Assembly: GCF_900220975.1 (NCBI RefSeq)
Contig: NZ_OBQD01000002.1
Coordinates: 124,001 to 188,000 of the forward strand
Source of the DNA: Rhizobium subbaraonis
GTDB taxonomy: Bacteria; Pseudomonadota; Alphaproteobacteria; Rhizobiales; Rhizobiaceae
Length of the DNA stretch: 64,000 bases
Reading direction: 5' to 3'
Part shown: positions 10,608 to 19,547 of the stretch, piece after piece
How positions within the stretch are numbered: position 1 is the first letter of the stretch
How the letters are laid out: each line of letters opens with the position of its first letter
Position numbers and translations under genes: made by a program
Notes under the pieces: model-generated
The model's database searches: none
The model's input: the letters and a program-made list of their open reading frames with translations, nothing else
What the model was told of the DNA's origin: nothing

Positions 10608-11003
10608 CTATTTGTAGCGGCCATGCCGCTGCAGCACCTCGATCTTGTAGCCGTCCGGATCGGCGATGAAGAAGAAGCGGGCGAGCAAGGTTCCATCGCG
10701 CTTGAACTCGACGATCTTGTTGGGCTCAAGCTCAAGCTTCACCAGTCGCGCGTGCTCGGCATCCAGATCATCGACCGAAACGGCGAAATGCCCGTAGGCG
10801 TCGCCGAGCGCGTAAGGTTCGGTGCGGCCCTTGTTGATCGTCAGTTCGAGCTCGAATTCGCTCTCCTCGTTGCTCAGGTAAACGAGCGTAAAGGTATCGA
10901 AATCCAGCCGTTCCGCCACGTCCAGGCCAAAGGCGTCGCGGTAGAAATCGACCGAGCGCTGCTCGTCTAGCACGCGGATCATGGAGTGGATGGACTTCGC
11001 CAA
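10608..11003 (-). CDS. Glyoxalase I-like VOC family protein
   Basis: The 131-residue protein has the two VOC modules of lactoylglutathione lyase. The four expected metal ligands are visible: His in KSIHSMIRV, Glu in SEFELELT, His in AYGHFAV, and Glu in YKIEVLQ. It should convert the hemithioacetal of methylglyoxal and glutathione to lactoylglutathione. The chosen start is TTG 11003, which has GAGGAGG five bases upstream and matches the family N-terminus; ATG 11036 is also in frame. The upstream gene is divergent. Confidence 0.85.
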   Translation of the reverse strand: MAKSIHSMIRVLDEQRSVDFYRDAFGLDVAERLDFDTFTLVYLSNEESEFELELTINKGRTEPYALGDAYGHFAVSVDDLDAEHARLVKLELEPNKIVEFKRDGTLLARFFFIADPDGYKIEVLQRHGRYK

Positions 11004-11130
11004 GGTGGCCTCCTCATTCTCTTCAAGGTGCGGCAAGCATGCGCCGAAACTGCTGCGAGCGGTAGCAGCGCCTCGTCACAAACGCAATTTTTCCGTCACG
11101 CCTTCGCCGGGAATGCACACAGGCACTGCG

Positions 11131-11170
11131 TTGACAATTGAGATCACATCTCAATATAAGTGATCACATT
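11131..11170 (+). promoter_or_regulatory. Strong promoter with embedded operator for the polyamine operon
   Basis: A consensus -35 TTGACA (11131-11136) and -10 TATAAG (11155-11160) are separated by 18 bases. The spacer is almost filled by a perfect palindrome, ATTGAGAT-CAC-ATCTCAAT (11137-11155). A second GATCACAT (11162-11169) repeats the middle of that palindrome just after the -10. Binding there would block RNA polymerase, so a repressor that responds to a polyamine or its product is inferred. The regulator is not in the adjacent genes. Confidence 0.65.
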
Positions 11171-11240
11171 TCGGAAAGACGCAAAAGCGCGCCGAGTACA
11201 AGCTGAACACGATGAGCTTCGAGGGGTGCGCATCTTGTCA

Positions 11241-12632
11241 ATGCACAAGGCAACGACGTCCGGCCAGAAGTCCGAACTGGAGGCGCGCGCGGCAGCGCTG
11301 CTTGAGACCGAGCGGGCGCTATTTGCCCAGCGCCGGCCACGTACCGCACAGATCCATGCCCAATCCGGACCCGGCTTCTTCGACGGCGTGCCGCAGCACT
11401 GGATGCTCGACTGGCCCTCCCCGTTTCCGCCGATCATCGAGACGGCGTCCGGGGTGACCCTCACCGACATCGATGGCAACCGGCTGACGGACCTCTGCCT
11501 CGGCGACACCGGCGCCATGTTCGGACACGGGCCTGCGCCGGTTTTGAAGGCACTCGCCAACGCCGGCGCGCGTGGCCTGACCACCATGCTGCCATCCTCC
11601 GACGCCCATGCCGTCGGCAAGCTGCTTGCCGATCGTTTCGGCCTGCCGCGATGGCAGCTTGCGGCCACCGCCAGCGACGCCAATCGCTTCGCCATCCGCG
11701 TGGCCCGCGCGGTCACCGGCCGCGCCCGGCTGCTCGTCTTCGACGGCTGCTATCACGGAGCCGTGGACGATACCCTGGTCGACCTCGTCGATGGGCGAAC
11801 GGTCTCGCGCCGCAACCTGCTCGGCCAGGTTCGCGACCTCGGCGAACTGACCGTCTCCATCCCCTTCAACGACGAGGCGGCCCTTGCCTCGGCGCTTGCG
11901 GCCAACGACATCGCCTGCGTGCTCGCCGAACCGGTCATGACCAATTGCGGCATGATCCTTCCCGACCCGAGCTTCCACGATACTCTGCGGCGGTTGACGC
12001 GGGCTGCCGGCACGTTGCTCCTCATCGACGAGACCCATACCATCTCCACTGGACCGGGCGGCTACAGCCGGTTGCATGGGCTTGAGCCAGACCTGATGGT
12101 CATGGGCAAGCCCATCGGCGGCGGAATTCCGGTCAGCGTCTGGGGCATGAGCGAGGCGGTGGCCGAAAGTCTGCATATCGTTCGCCGCGAGCAGAGCGGC
12201 CACGGCCATTCCGGCATCGGCACCACGCTTTCGGGAAGCGCCATCCAGCTTGCCTGCCTGCGCGCCTGCCTGGAAGAGGTCATGACCGACGAGGCCTACC
12301 GGTCCATGAATGCGCGCGCAGACCGGATCGCGGCCGGTTTCAAGGCCGCGATCGCGGCTAACGGGCTGGAGTGGACTGTTTCGCGCGTAGGGGCGCGGCT
12401 TGAGGTGGTGTTCTCGCTTCATCCGGTGCGCAATGCCGTCGAGGCGCGCCTTGCGGCTTCCGACACCATAGAGCAGGCGCTGCATCTCTCCATGCTCAAT
12501 CTCGGCTATCTGCTCACCCCGTTCCACAATATGGTTCTTGTCAGCCCGGCCCTTACGGCCGCAGAGGCCGATGGCCTCGTCGAGGCGTTCGTCGCCGTGC
12601 TTGGGCGGTTGGTGAAGGGGAAGGACGCATGA
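11241..12632 (+). CDS. Class III (PLP) aminotransferase, glutamate-1-semialdehyde aminotransferase-like
   Basis: The 463-residue protein has the class III aminotransferase fold, with LLIDETHT (PLP-binding Asp) and the PLP lysine at about residue 290 in MGKPIGGGIPV. It resembles glutamate-1-semialdehyde aminotransferases but sits in a polyamine operon, so an amine or diamine is the likely amino donor. The promoter -10 at 11155-11160 rules out the GTG at 11160. ATG 11241 is used; TTG 11235, six bases upstream, fits the AGGGG element better and is equally possible. Its stop overlaps the next gene by four bases. Confidence 0.85.
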   Translation: MHKATTSGQKSELEARAAALLETERALFAQRRPRTAQIHAQSGPGFFDGVPQHWMLDWPSPFPPIIETASGVTLTDIDGNRLTDLCLGDTGAMFGHGPAPVLKALANAGARGLTTMLPSSDAHAVGKLLADRFGLPRWQLAATASDANRFAIRVARAVTGRARLLVFDGCYHGAVDDTLVDLVDGRTVSRRNLLGQVRDLGELTVSIPFNDEAALASALAANDIACVLAEPVMTNCGMILPDPSFHDTLRRLTRAAGTLLLIDETHTISTGPGGYSRLHGLEPDLMVMGKPIGGGIPVSVWGMSEAVAESLHIVRREQSGHGHSGIGTTLSGSAIQLACLRACLEEVMTDEAYRSMNARADRIAAGFKAAIAANGLEWTVSRVGARLEVVFSLHPVRNAVEARLAASDTIEQALHLSMLNLGYLLTPFHNMVLVSPALTAAEADGLVEAFVAVLGRLVKGKDA

Positions 12633-14017
12633 CCAAGGACACAGCCGCACGCCCCCAAGGCGTCGCCGACATCGCCGAAGCCGAAGCCTTCCTTACCGCC
12701 CATCCGGAAACAACCGCCTTCGATCTGGTCCTGATCGATGCCAACGGGATTGCGCGCGGCAAGATCATCCGCCGCCACGAGCTATTGCCGATCTTCCGCT
12801 CCGGCCGGCATCTGCCGGGCTCCATTCTCGGCCTGGACGTCTCAGGCGAGGACGTGGAGGAGACGGGGCTGGTCTGGTCGGACGGTGATGCCGATCGCCG
12901 CGCCTGGCCGATTGCCGGCTCGCTGGTGCCGCTGCCGTGGACCAATCCGCCGCGCGGCGAAGTGCGCCTGTCGCTGTTCGAACTCGACGGCGCGCCGATG
13001 GCCGCCGATCCCCGCCAGGTTCTCTCCCGACGCGACACGCTGCTGAAGGCACAGGGTTTTCATCCTGTTTTGGCCTACGAGCTGGAATTCTACCTGCTGG
13101 ACCGCGAAAGGGACGCAGCCGGCAACTTTCAGCCACTACGGCTGCCGCTTTCCGGCGAGCGCCCGGAGGGCATCCAGGTCTACGGCGTAAACGAGCTCGA
13201 CCGTCTTGAACCCTTCATCGACGCGGTCTACCGGGCGGCGGAAGCACAAGGCCTGCCTGTCGAGACTATGATCTCGGAATACGCACAGGGGCAGTTCGAG
13301 CTGACCTTGCGCCACGGCAGCGCGCTACGCGCCGCCGACGATCTCGTCATGCTGAAACGGCTTCTGCGCGCGCTGGCGCTACGCCACGGCATGATGGCCT
13401 GCTTCATGGCCAAACCGTTTCCCGGCCGCGCCGGTTCGGGGATGCATGTGCATGCGAGCCTGGCCGATGCCGCGGGAGACAACCTGTTTGCCGACCGCGC
13501 CGGCGAGCTTTCGCCGCTGATGACGCAGGCCGTCGCCGGGCTGCTGGAGACGATGGACGAATCCATGCTTGTCTTCGCCCCGCACCTGAATTCCTGGCGG
13601 CGCTTCTCCGCCCAGAGCTACGCACCGACGACACCGACCTGGGGAACGAACAACCGCTCCGTCGCAGTTCGCATTCCCGCAGGCGCCGGTGCCGGACGGC
13701 ATCTCGAGCAGCGGGCGGCGGGGATCGACGCCAATCCCTACCTCGTCGGCGCTACCGTGCTTGCCGCCATGCAGAGAGGCATCGTTTCGAAGGCCGATCC
13801 GGGCCCGCAGACGACCGCGTACGCGGATGGTGCCGGCGACAGCCTTCCGCCAGACTGGCGCAGCGCCATCGACAAGGCGGCGGCATCCTCGTTCCTGAAG
13901 GAGGCGCTGGGCGAACGGATGCACCACGTGTTCCTCGCACTCAAGCGCGCCGAGTTCCGCCGCTTCGCCGCCGAAATCACACCCCTTGAGCGCTCGCTCT
14001 ACGGCGAAATCGTCTGA
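12629..14017 (+). CDS. Glutamine synthetase family protein, probable gamma-glutamylpolyamine synthetase
   Basis: The 462-residue protein has the short GS-beta-grasp region (LIDANGIARGK), the GS catalytic glutamates (YELEFY, EYAQGQFELT), the GSGMHVHAS ATP/metal motif and the arginine-rich NNRSVAVRIP segment. It lacks the adenylylation region of GlnA. Family members of this type (PuuA-like, GlnA3-like) ligate glutamate to putrescine, spermidine or ethanolamine at the cost of ATP. The four-base overlap with the aminotransferase and the downstream acetylpolyamine hydrolase support a polyamine role. The exact amine is unknown. Confidence 0.87.
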   Translation: MTKDTAARPQGVADIAEAEAFLTAHPETTAFDLVLIDANGIARGKIIRRHELLPIFRSGRHLPGSILGLDVSGEDVEETGLVWSDGDADRRAWPIAGSLVPLPWTNPPRGEVRLSLFELDGAPMAADPRQVLSRRDTLLKAQGFHPVLAYELEFYLLDRERDAAGNFQPLRLPLSGERPEGIQVYGVNELDRLEPFIDAVYRAAEAQGLPVETMISEYAQGQFELTLRHGSALRAADDLVMLKRLLRALALRHGMMACFMAKPFPGRAGSGMHVHASLADAAGDNLFADRAGELSPLMTQAVAGLLETMDESMLVFAPHLNSWRRFSAQSYAPTTPTWGTNNRSVAVRIPAGAGAGRHLEQRAAGIDANPYLVGATVLAAMQRGIVSKADPGPQTTAYADGAGDSLPPDWRSAIDKAAASSFLKEALGERMHHVFLALKRAEFRRFAAEITPLERSLYGEIV

Positions 14018-14042
14018 TCCTCTCCCCCAGCAGGCCGACCGC

Positions 14043-15077
14043 ATGAAAACCTTCTACACCGCCGACCACCATCTGCATCACAGCGGCATGGAGGTTTCCT
14101 TCGGCAGCATCGTCGAAACCTTCGAAAAGCCCGAGCGGGCGCAAATCGTGCTGTCCCGCATCAAGGACGTCGGACTCGGCCCGGTCCTCGATCCGCAGCC
14201 CTACGGGCGCGCGCCGATCGAACGGGTGCATACGCCCGACTATCTCGATTTTCTCGAAAACGTCTTTGCCGAATGGCGCGCGGCCGGCCGCGACGGCGAG
14301 GTCTGGCCCTATAGCTGGCGTCACCGTTCGATGCCGCCTATCGACAGCCCACCCTCCGGCCTGGACGCGCGGCTGTCCTACTACTCGTTCGACATGGCCG
14401 GTTCCATCACGGAGACCACCTCGCAGGCGGCGCGGCGCGCAGCCGATACGGCACTGGCCGGCGCGGACGCGGTGCTTGCCGGGGACCGTGCCGCCTTCTC
14501 CCTGTGCCGGCCTCCCGGCCACCATGCCGGGCGCGACTTCTTCGGCGGCTACTGCTACCTCAACAATGCGGCGATCGCCGCCCAGCGCCTGCGCGACGGC
14601 GGCCACGAGCGCGTCGCGATCTTCGACATCGACTACCACCACGGCAACGGCACGCAGGAGATCTTCTACGACCGCGCCGACGTGCTGCTCGCCAGCCTGC
14701 ATGGCGACCCGGATTTCGAGTTTCCCTTTCATCTCGGCTACGCGCGCGAGCGCGGCGCAGGTGCCGGCGAGGGCTTCAACCTCAACTATCCGCTGCCCGC
14801 CGGAACGGGATGGGCGGAGTGGCGCGAAGCCTTCGAGGACGCGCACGAGCGCATCCGCGACTTCCAGCCGTCGGCCCTGGTCGTCTCGCTGGGCGTGGAT
14901 ACGTTCAAGGACGACCCGATCTCGCAGTTCAATCTGGACGGAGAGCACTTTCTCGTCATCGGGGCTCGCATCGCCGCCTTCGACCTGCCGACGCTTTTTG
15001 TGATGGAAGGCGGCTATGCGGTGGATGCGCTTGGCATCAATGCCGTCAACGTGCTGCAGGGGTTCGAGCGCGCCTAA
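14043..15077 (+). CDS. Acetylpolyamine amidohydrolase (histone-deacetylase family)
   Basis: The 344-residue protein has the class II deacetylase fold. The catalytic dyad is His160-His161 (PPGHHA), the zinc ligands are Asp197 and His199 (DIDYHHGNG) and Asp286 (GVDTFKDD), and the transition-state Tyr325 lies in EGGYAVD. These positions match the Mycoplana acetylpolyamine amidohydrolase almost one to one. It should remove acetyl groups from acetylputrescine or acetylspermidine, feeding the two upstream enzymes. ATG 14043 was chosen over 13986 because it gives the family N-terminus and avoids overlap with the previous gene. Confidence 0.9.
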   Translation: MKTFYTADHHLHHSGMEVSFGSIVETFEKPERAQIVLSRIKDVGLGPVLDPQPYGRAPIERVHTPDYLDFLENVFAEWRAAGRDGEVWPYSWRHRSMPPIDSPPSGLDARLSYYSFDMAGSITETTSQAARRAADTALAGADAVLAGDRAAFSLCRPPGHHAGRDFFGGYCYLNNAAIAAQRLRDGGHERVAIFDIDYHHGNGTQEIFYDRADVLLASLHGDPDFEFPFHLGYARERGAGAGEGFNLNYPLPAGTGWAEWREAFEDAHERIRDFQPSALVVSLGVDTFKDDPISQFNLDGEHFLVIGARIAAFDLPTLFVMEGGYAVDALGINAVNVLQGFERA

Positions 15078-15174
15078 GCGTGTCGCTTGTCGCAAGACTG
15101 CTGCGTCATGCCGGACATCGAGCCGCGATGCCCGGCAATCGCCAGGTTGTGTATGCCGGTTCGAGCAAGGTTTC

Positions 15175-15666
15175 TCAGGCTCTCGGTCTTCCCGGATCCC
15201 TCGCGGTACGCGGCTCCATCGGCATGCCAGGCACCCCGGTCCAGATGCCGGATGGCTTCACGAAACCGATCATCTCGGCCGCCATCAGCGTATCGACGAA
15301 CTCGACGAACTCGATGATGCGGCCGTCGCTGAACGTCAGCTTGTCCAGCATTTCCGTATCGATGAAGGTGTCTGTCGGGATGAACCGGATGGAACCGGAA
15401 CGATGGACCAGCACCGTGTCTCCGTCGACATGCATGCTCTCGATGTCGAGGCCGGAGACGTCCCAGTTCGTCATGAGGTCACCGAACCGGGCGCTGATTT
15501 CTGACGTGCCCTCGGTCATGTGCGTCAGCGGTCCGAGCCTGTAGTTTCCGGCGATGCGGAAGCAGGCGTTCGGATCGACCAACGCCATGATCTGTTCGAT
15601 GTCGTTATCGTTGCGTGCCCGGTAGAATGTCCGGACAGTCCTCTCGAGTTCTCTGCGATCCGTCAT
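15175..15666 (-). CDS. SnoaL-like / NTF2-fold protein
   Basis: The 163-residue protein has the SnoaL/NTF2 cone-shaped alpha+beta pattern: an N-terminal helix (RTVRTFYRARNDND), the DPNACFRIAG strand and alternating strands ending in the conserved EFVEFVDT. Members are ketosteroid isomerase-like enzymes or ligand-binding proteins; no catalytic Asp/His pair can be assigned with confidence. ATG 15666 is preceded by GGAGGG; an upstream in-frame ATG at 15741 is less likely. The C-terminal 25 residues are Pro/Arg-rich and may be a frayed tail. Confidence 0.8.
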   Translation of the reverse strand: MTDRRELERTVRTFYRARNDNDIEQIMALVDPNACFRIAGNYRLGPLTHMTEGTSEISARFGDLMTNWDVSGLDIESMHVDGDTVLVHRSGSIRFIPTDTFIDTEMLDKLTFSDGRIIEFVEFVDTLMAAEMIGFVKPSGIWTGVPGMPMEPRTARDPGRPRA

Positions 15667-15814
15667 GGATGCGTCCCTCCGTTTGAACGGCGGCAGTGTG
15701 CGCCCGAATGCCATGGCAGACAATCGGGCTGCAGTATCCATTGGTATTAGCGTAAACTAATATTAAGAGGCGCACCAAACAGAGACGTAACCGTGGCCGT
15801 TGAACGCATCAGCT

Positions 15815-16951
15815 TCACTGGTGCAGGTTTCGGCGCGAGAGGTTGCGCACGTCCCGTTCGCCGCACAGCGCCATGGTGATGTCGAGTTCCTTGCGGATGA
15901 TTTCCAGAGCCCGCGTGACCCCCGCCTTGCCGCCGGCTCCGAGGCCATAGAGGAAGGGGCGCCCGATATAGGTGCCCTTTGCGCCGTAGCAGAGCGCCTT
16001 CAGCACGTCCTGACCGGAGCGGATGCCACCATCGAGATGCACTTCAATGTTGCCGCCGACCGCATCGACGATGCGCGGCAGCATGCTGATCGAGGACGGC
16101 GCACCGTCGAGCTGACGGCCGCCGTGATTGGAGACGATGATCGCGTCAGCACCGGTCGAGACCGCCATGCGCGCGTCCTCTTCGTCAAGGATGCCTTTGA
16201 GGATCAGTTTGCCGCCCCAGCGCTCCTTGATCCAGGCCACGTCCTTCCAGGACAGCTGCGGATCGAACTGCTCGGACGTCCACACCGAAAGGGAGGTAAG
16301 GTCCGTGACGCTTTTGGCGTGGCCCACGATATTTCCGAACGACCGGCGCTTCGTGCCTAGCATCTGCATGCACCACAGCGGCCGCGTCGCCATCTGCCAG
16401 ATATGCTTCGGCGTGAACTTCGGCGGTGCCGAAAGGCCGTTGCGAATATCCTTGTGGCGCTGGCCCAAAATCTGCAGGTCCAGCGTCAGCACGAGCGCCG
16501 AGCACTTTGCGGCCTTCGCCCGTTCGATCAGGTTGATGACGAAGTCGCGGTCCTGCATCACATAGAGCTGGAACCAGAACGGTTTCGTCGTCACAGAAGC
16601 AATGTCCTCGATCGAGCATATGCTCATGGTCGACAGCGTGAACGGGACGCCGAACTCTTCCGCCGCCTGCGCCGCCAGCATTTCGCCGTCGGCGTGCTGC
16701 ATGCCGGTCAGTCCGGTCGGCGCGAGCGCCACCGGCATCGAGACCTTCTGACCGATCATCTCGCTTTCGAGCGACCTGTTGGTCATGTCGACGAGAACCC
16801 GCTGGCGCAGCTTCACCTTCTGGAAATCGTCCTCGTTGGCCCGATAGGTGCCCTCGGTGTAGGCGCCTGAATCGGCATAGTCGAAGAACATCTTCGGCAC
16901 GCGGCGCTTGGCTCTCGCTTTCAGGTCGGCAATTGTCAGAATATCGTTCAC
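15815..16951 (-). CDS. FMN-dependent alpha-hydroxy-acid dehydrogenase (L-lactate dehydrogenase LldD-like)
   Basis: The 378-residue TIM barrel belongs to the LldD/glycolate oxidase family. It has the N-terminal FFDYADSGAYTE, the FMN segment ALAPTGLTGM, FQLYVMQDRDF, and the catalytic base histidine with substrate arginine in VSNHGGRQLDG. It oxidises an alpha-hydroxy acid, probably L-lactate, to the keto acid. The fuconate dehydratase lies about 60 bases upstream on the same strand. L-lactate and L-lactaldehyde are end products of L-fuconate breakdown, so this enzyme could close that pathway. Confidence 0.88.
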   Translation of the reverse strand: MNDILTIADLKARAKRRVPKMFFDYADSGAYTEGTYRANEDDFQKVKLRQRVLVDMTNRSLESEMIGQKVSMPVALAPTGLTGMQHADGEMLAAQAAEEFGVPFTLSTMSICSIEDIASVTTKPFWFQLYVMQDRDFVINLIERAKAAKCSALVLTLDLQILGQRHKDIRNGLSAPPKFTPKHIWQMATRPLWCMQMLGTKRRSFGNIVGHAKSVTDLTSLSVWTSEQFDPQLSWKDVAWIKERWGGKLILKGILDEEDARMAVSTGADAIIVSNHGGRQLDGAPSSISMLPRIVDAVGGNIEVHLDGGIRSGQDVLKALCYGAKGTYIGRPFLYGLGAGGKAGVTRALEIIRKELDITMALCGERDVRNLSRRNLHQ

Positions 16952-17011
16952 GCTTCACCCCTACATGCGGCGGGGCGCAATGCGACGCGCCCCGAATTCG
17001 ACTGTCATCTT

Positions 17012-18289
17012 TTAGGAGCGGAACGTGTATTCGGCAATGGATTCTGGCTTCATTTCGATCGAGAAGCCGGGGCGCGACGGCGGCATGTAGGCGGCGTTGC
17101 GGATAACACATGGATCGACGAAATGCTCGTGCAGGTGATCGACATATTCGATGACCCTGCCCTCCTTCGTGCCTGACACCGCGATGTAGTCGATCATCGA
17201 CAGATGCTGCACATATTCGCACAGGCCGACGCCCCCCGCATGCGGCCACACGGGCAGTCCGTACTTCGCCGCCACCAGCAGAACGGACAGTACCTCGTTC
17301 AGGCCGCCCATGCGGCAGCTGTCGATCTGGACGACATCGATGGCGCCTTCGGCGATGAACTGCTTGAACATGATGCGATTCTGGCACATCTCGCCGGTCG
17401 CCACCTTCACCGGGCCGATGGCCTCGCGGATCTTGCGATGTCCGGCAATGTCGTCGGGACTGGTAGGCTCCTCGATGAAGAAGGGATTGGCAAAGGAGAG
17501 CTTCCTGACCCACTCGATCGCCTGCCCGACCTCCCAGACCTGGTTCGCATCGATCATGAGGTAGCGGTCGGGCCCGATCACCTCGCGCGCAATCGTCAAA
17601 CGGCGAATGTCGTCTTGGAGGTCGCGGCCGACCTTCATCTTGACGTGGTTGAACCCCGCATCGACGGCCTCCTGGCACAGACGTCTGAGCTTGTCTTCCG
17701 GATAGCCGAGCCAGCCGGCCGAGGTGGTGTAGCAGGCATAGCCCTCGCGCCGCAGCGTCTCGACCCGCTCCGCCTTGCCGGCTTCGGCCTTCTCCAGGAT
17801 CGCCACCGCCTCTTCGCGGGTCAAAACGTCCGTCAGGTAGCGGAAATCGACGATATCGGCGATCTTCTCCGGTGAAAGCTCCGAAACGAGCTGCCACACC
17901 GGCTTTCCGGCCTGCCGCCCGAGCAGATCCCACACGGCGTTTACGACCGCACCGGTCGCAAGGTGCATCGCTCCCTTGTCAGGGCCGATCCAGCGCAACT
18001 GGCTGTCGCTGGTCAGATGCCGCCAGTATTTTCCGGGCGCCGCACGTACGTCTTCCAACTCCGTCCCGACGACAAGGTGCTCCATCGCCCGGATCGCCAT
18101 GCAGCAGATATCGTTGCCCCGGCCGATCGTGAAGGTCAGCCCGTGGCCGGCAAGGCCATCCACGTCGGTGTCGAGGATGACGTAGGCGGCGGAATAGTCC
18201 GGATCGGGGTTCATCGCATCCGAGCCATCAAGGCTGCTGGATGTCGGAAACCGCAGGTCGAACACGCGCATGCCGGTGATGCGGGCCAT
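17012..18289 (-). CDS. L-fuconate dehydratase (enolase superfamily)
   Basis: The 425-residue protein has the enolase-superfamily capping domain and barrel. Visible are the KMKVG lysine pair, the metal ligands in LMIDANQVW, EEPTSP and TGEMCQNR, and the catalytic His segment WPHAGGVGLCEY. Length and sequence are those of L-fuconate dehydratase, which makes 2-keto-3-deoxy-L-fuconate. It is divergent from the fuconolactonase-like gene, which would produce its substrate. A 14-base palindrome lies in the shared promoter region. Confidence 0.9.
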   Translation of the reverse strand: MARITGMRVFDLRFPTSSSLDGSDAMNPDPDYSAAYVILDTDVDGLAGHGLTFTIGRGNDICCMAIRAMEHLVVGTELEDVRAAPGKYWRHLTSDSQLRWIGPDKGAMHLATGAVVNAVWDLLGRQAGKPVWQLVSELSPEKIADIVDFRYLTDVLTREEAVAILEKAEAGKAERVETLRREGYACYTTSAGWLGYPEDKLRRLCQEAVDAGFNHVKMKVGRDLQDDIRRLTIAREVIGPDRYLMIDANQVWEVGQAIEWVRKLSFANPFFIEEPTSPDDIAGHRKIREAIGPVKVATGEMCQNRIMFKQFIAEGAIDVVQIDSCRMGGLNEVLSVLLVAAKYGLPVWPHAGGVGLCEYVQHLSMIDYIAVSGTKEGRVIEYVDHLHEHFVDPCVIRNAAYMPPSRPGFSIEMKPESIAEYTFRS

Positions 18290-18366
18290 CTTTTCCTCCC
18301 CTTGCGCGCCGGACGCGACCGGGCGTTTCCGGTGTGCCTTTCAGCGCTTGAAATCCGTCTTCTGTT

Positions 18367-18380
18367 CTTTATACATAAAG
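18367..18380. promoter_or_regulatory. Palindromic operator between fuconate dehydratase and fuconolactonase genes
   Basis: The perfect palindrome CTTTAT-AC-ATAAAG lies near the middle of the 169-base divergent promoter region. A partial copy (CATAAAGGAC) recurs at 19301-19310, just after the lactonase gene. No candidate regulator gene is adjacent. Confidence 0.5.
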
Positions 18381-18458
18381 GACAAATTTTGCCGCTGTCA
18401 ACAAATGCCGGGGCGAGGAAATCAAGCATCATGCGCACGGCGCCGGGGGGAGGAAACC

Positions 18459-19295
18459 ATGTTCATCGACACCCATCTGCATCTCATCGACCAGTCGCGC
18501 CTTGCCTATCCCTGGCTCTCCGGCGCAGGCGACCTGAATCGCGACTTCACCTATCCGGAATATGCGCAGGAGGCGAAAAGGCTCGGCATCGAAGCGGCCC
18601 TGCACATGGAAGTGGACGTCGCCACCTCGGACATAGAGGTGGAGACAGAAATGGTGCGCAGCCTGGCAGAGACGCAGGGCGACCTTATCCGCGGCGTGAT
18701 CGCCGCCTGCCGGCCGGAGGAAATCGGTTTCGCCGACTATCTGGAGAAATGCGAAGCCGATCCCTTTGTGAAAGGGTTTCGCCGGGTGCTGCACGTCGTT
18801 CCGGACGACATTTCCGAGCAGGCCTTGTTCCGTGACAATCTCAAGCGGATGGGCGGGAGCAGGTTGACCTTCGACATCTGCATGTTGGAGCGCCAGCAAC
18901 CGCAGGCGGTCGCCCTCATCGACAGCGCACCGAACGTCCGATTCGTGCTGGATCACTGCGGCGTGCCGGACATCGTTTCGGGCGCGCTGGAGAGCTGGGA
19001 AAAGGGGATCGCCGAGATCGCCAGGCGGCCGAACGTCATGGCCAAGGTTTCCGGCGTCGTCGCCTATGCCGATCCTGAGAGTTGGACGGTCGAGACCATT
19101 CGCCCCTATGTGGAGCACATCGTTTCCAGTTTCGGCTGGGATCGGGTCGTGTGGGGCAGCGACTGGCCGGTGTGCACGAAAGGCGGCGGCCTTTCCACCT
19201 GGGTGGGCGCGACGCAGGCCATTTTCGGCCCTTGCTCAGCCGACGAGCGCGAAAAGCTCTATCGCGGCAACGCCAGACGTCTCTGGCAGATATGA
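18459..19295 (+). CDS. Amidohydrolase 2 family protein, probable L-fuconolactonase
   Basis: The 278-residue metal-dependent hydrolase barrel starts with FIDTHLHLID (HxH), has FVLDHCGVPD with the metal-binding His, and ends with the conserved WGSDWPV Asp motif. Close relatives hydrolyse L-fucono-1,5-lactone to L-fuconate, the substrate of the divergent dehydratase. ATG 18459 has a strong GGGGAGGA element; the frame is open for 63 codons upstream through the promoter region, which is not expected to be translated. Other sugar lactones are possible substrates. Confidence 0.85.
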   Translation: MFIDTHLHLIDQSRLAYPWLSGAGDLNRDFTYPEYAQEAKRLGIEAALHMEVDVATSDIEVETEMVRSLAETQGDLIRGVIAACRPEEIGFADYLEKCEADPFVKGFRRVLHVVPDDISEQALFRDNLKRMGGSRLTFDICMLERQQPQAVALIDSAPNVRFVLDHCGVPDIVSGALESWEKGIAEIARRPNVMAKVSGVVAYADPESWTVETIRPYVEHIVSSFGWDRVVWGSDWPVCTKGGGLSTWVGATQAIFGPCSADEREKLYRGNARRLWQI

Positions 19296-19373
19296 AGGAT
19301 CATAAAGGACGGAGGCGAAGTTGAAGGGCGTCCATCGCGGAGAACCACAAAGGTCGCAGCGGGCGGGGATGCT

Positions 19374-19547
19374 TTAATGACCGATCAGGCCAACCACGAT
19401 CGCTGCAACAAACAGCAGGGCCGCGCCGGCGACCACCTTGCAGACAATGCCATCCAGGACTCCCTTGCGCGTTGCGCTGGGGCGCGCGGACGGCGTTTCA
19501 TGCCTGTGGCTGAAGCCGGCCTTGCCGAAAGCATCCACGTTGCTCAT
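19374..19547 (-). CDS. Small putative membrane protein (57 aa)
   Basis: The predicted protein has a polar, basic N-terminal half and one hydrophobic C-terminal helix of about 20 residues (VVAGAALLFVAAIVVGLIGH). That arrangement is typical of small tail-anchored proteins. The start ATG 19547 has AAGGA eight bases upstream; two upstream in-frame ATGs (19556, 19607) are possible. No homologous family is recognised. It lies alone between convergent genes, with an AT-rich segment (19639-19670) upstream. Confidence 0.5.
   Translation of the reverse strand: MSNVDAFGKAGFSHRHETPSARPSATRKGVLDGIVCKVVAGAALLFVAAIVVGLIGH

Noticed and set aside
16185-17933. 582-residue minus-strand frame across the end of the fuconate dehydratase gene and the start of the LldD-like gene
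   Set aside because: It reads both real genes in the wrong frame and has no recognisable domain.
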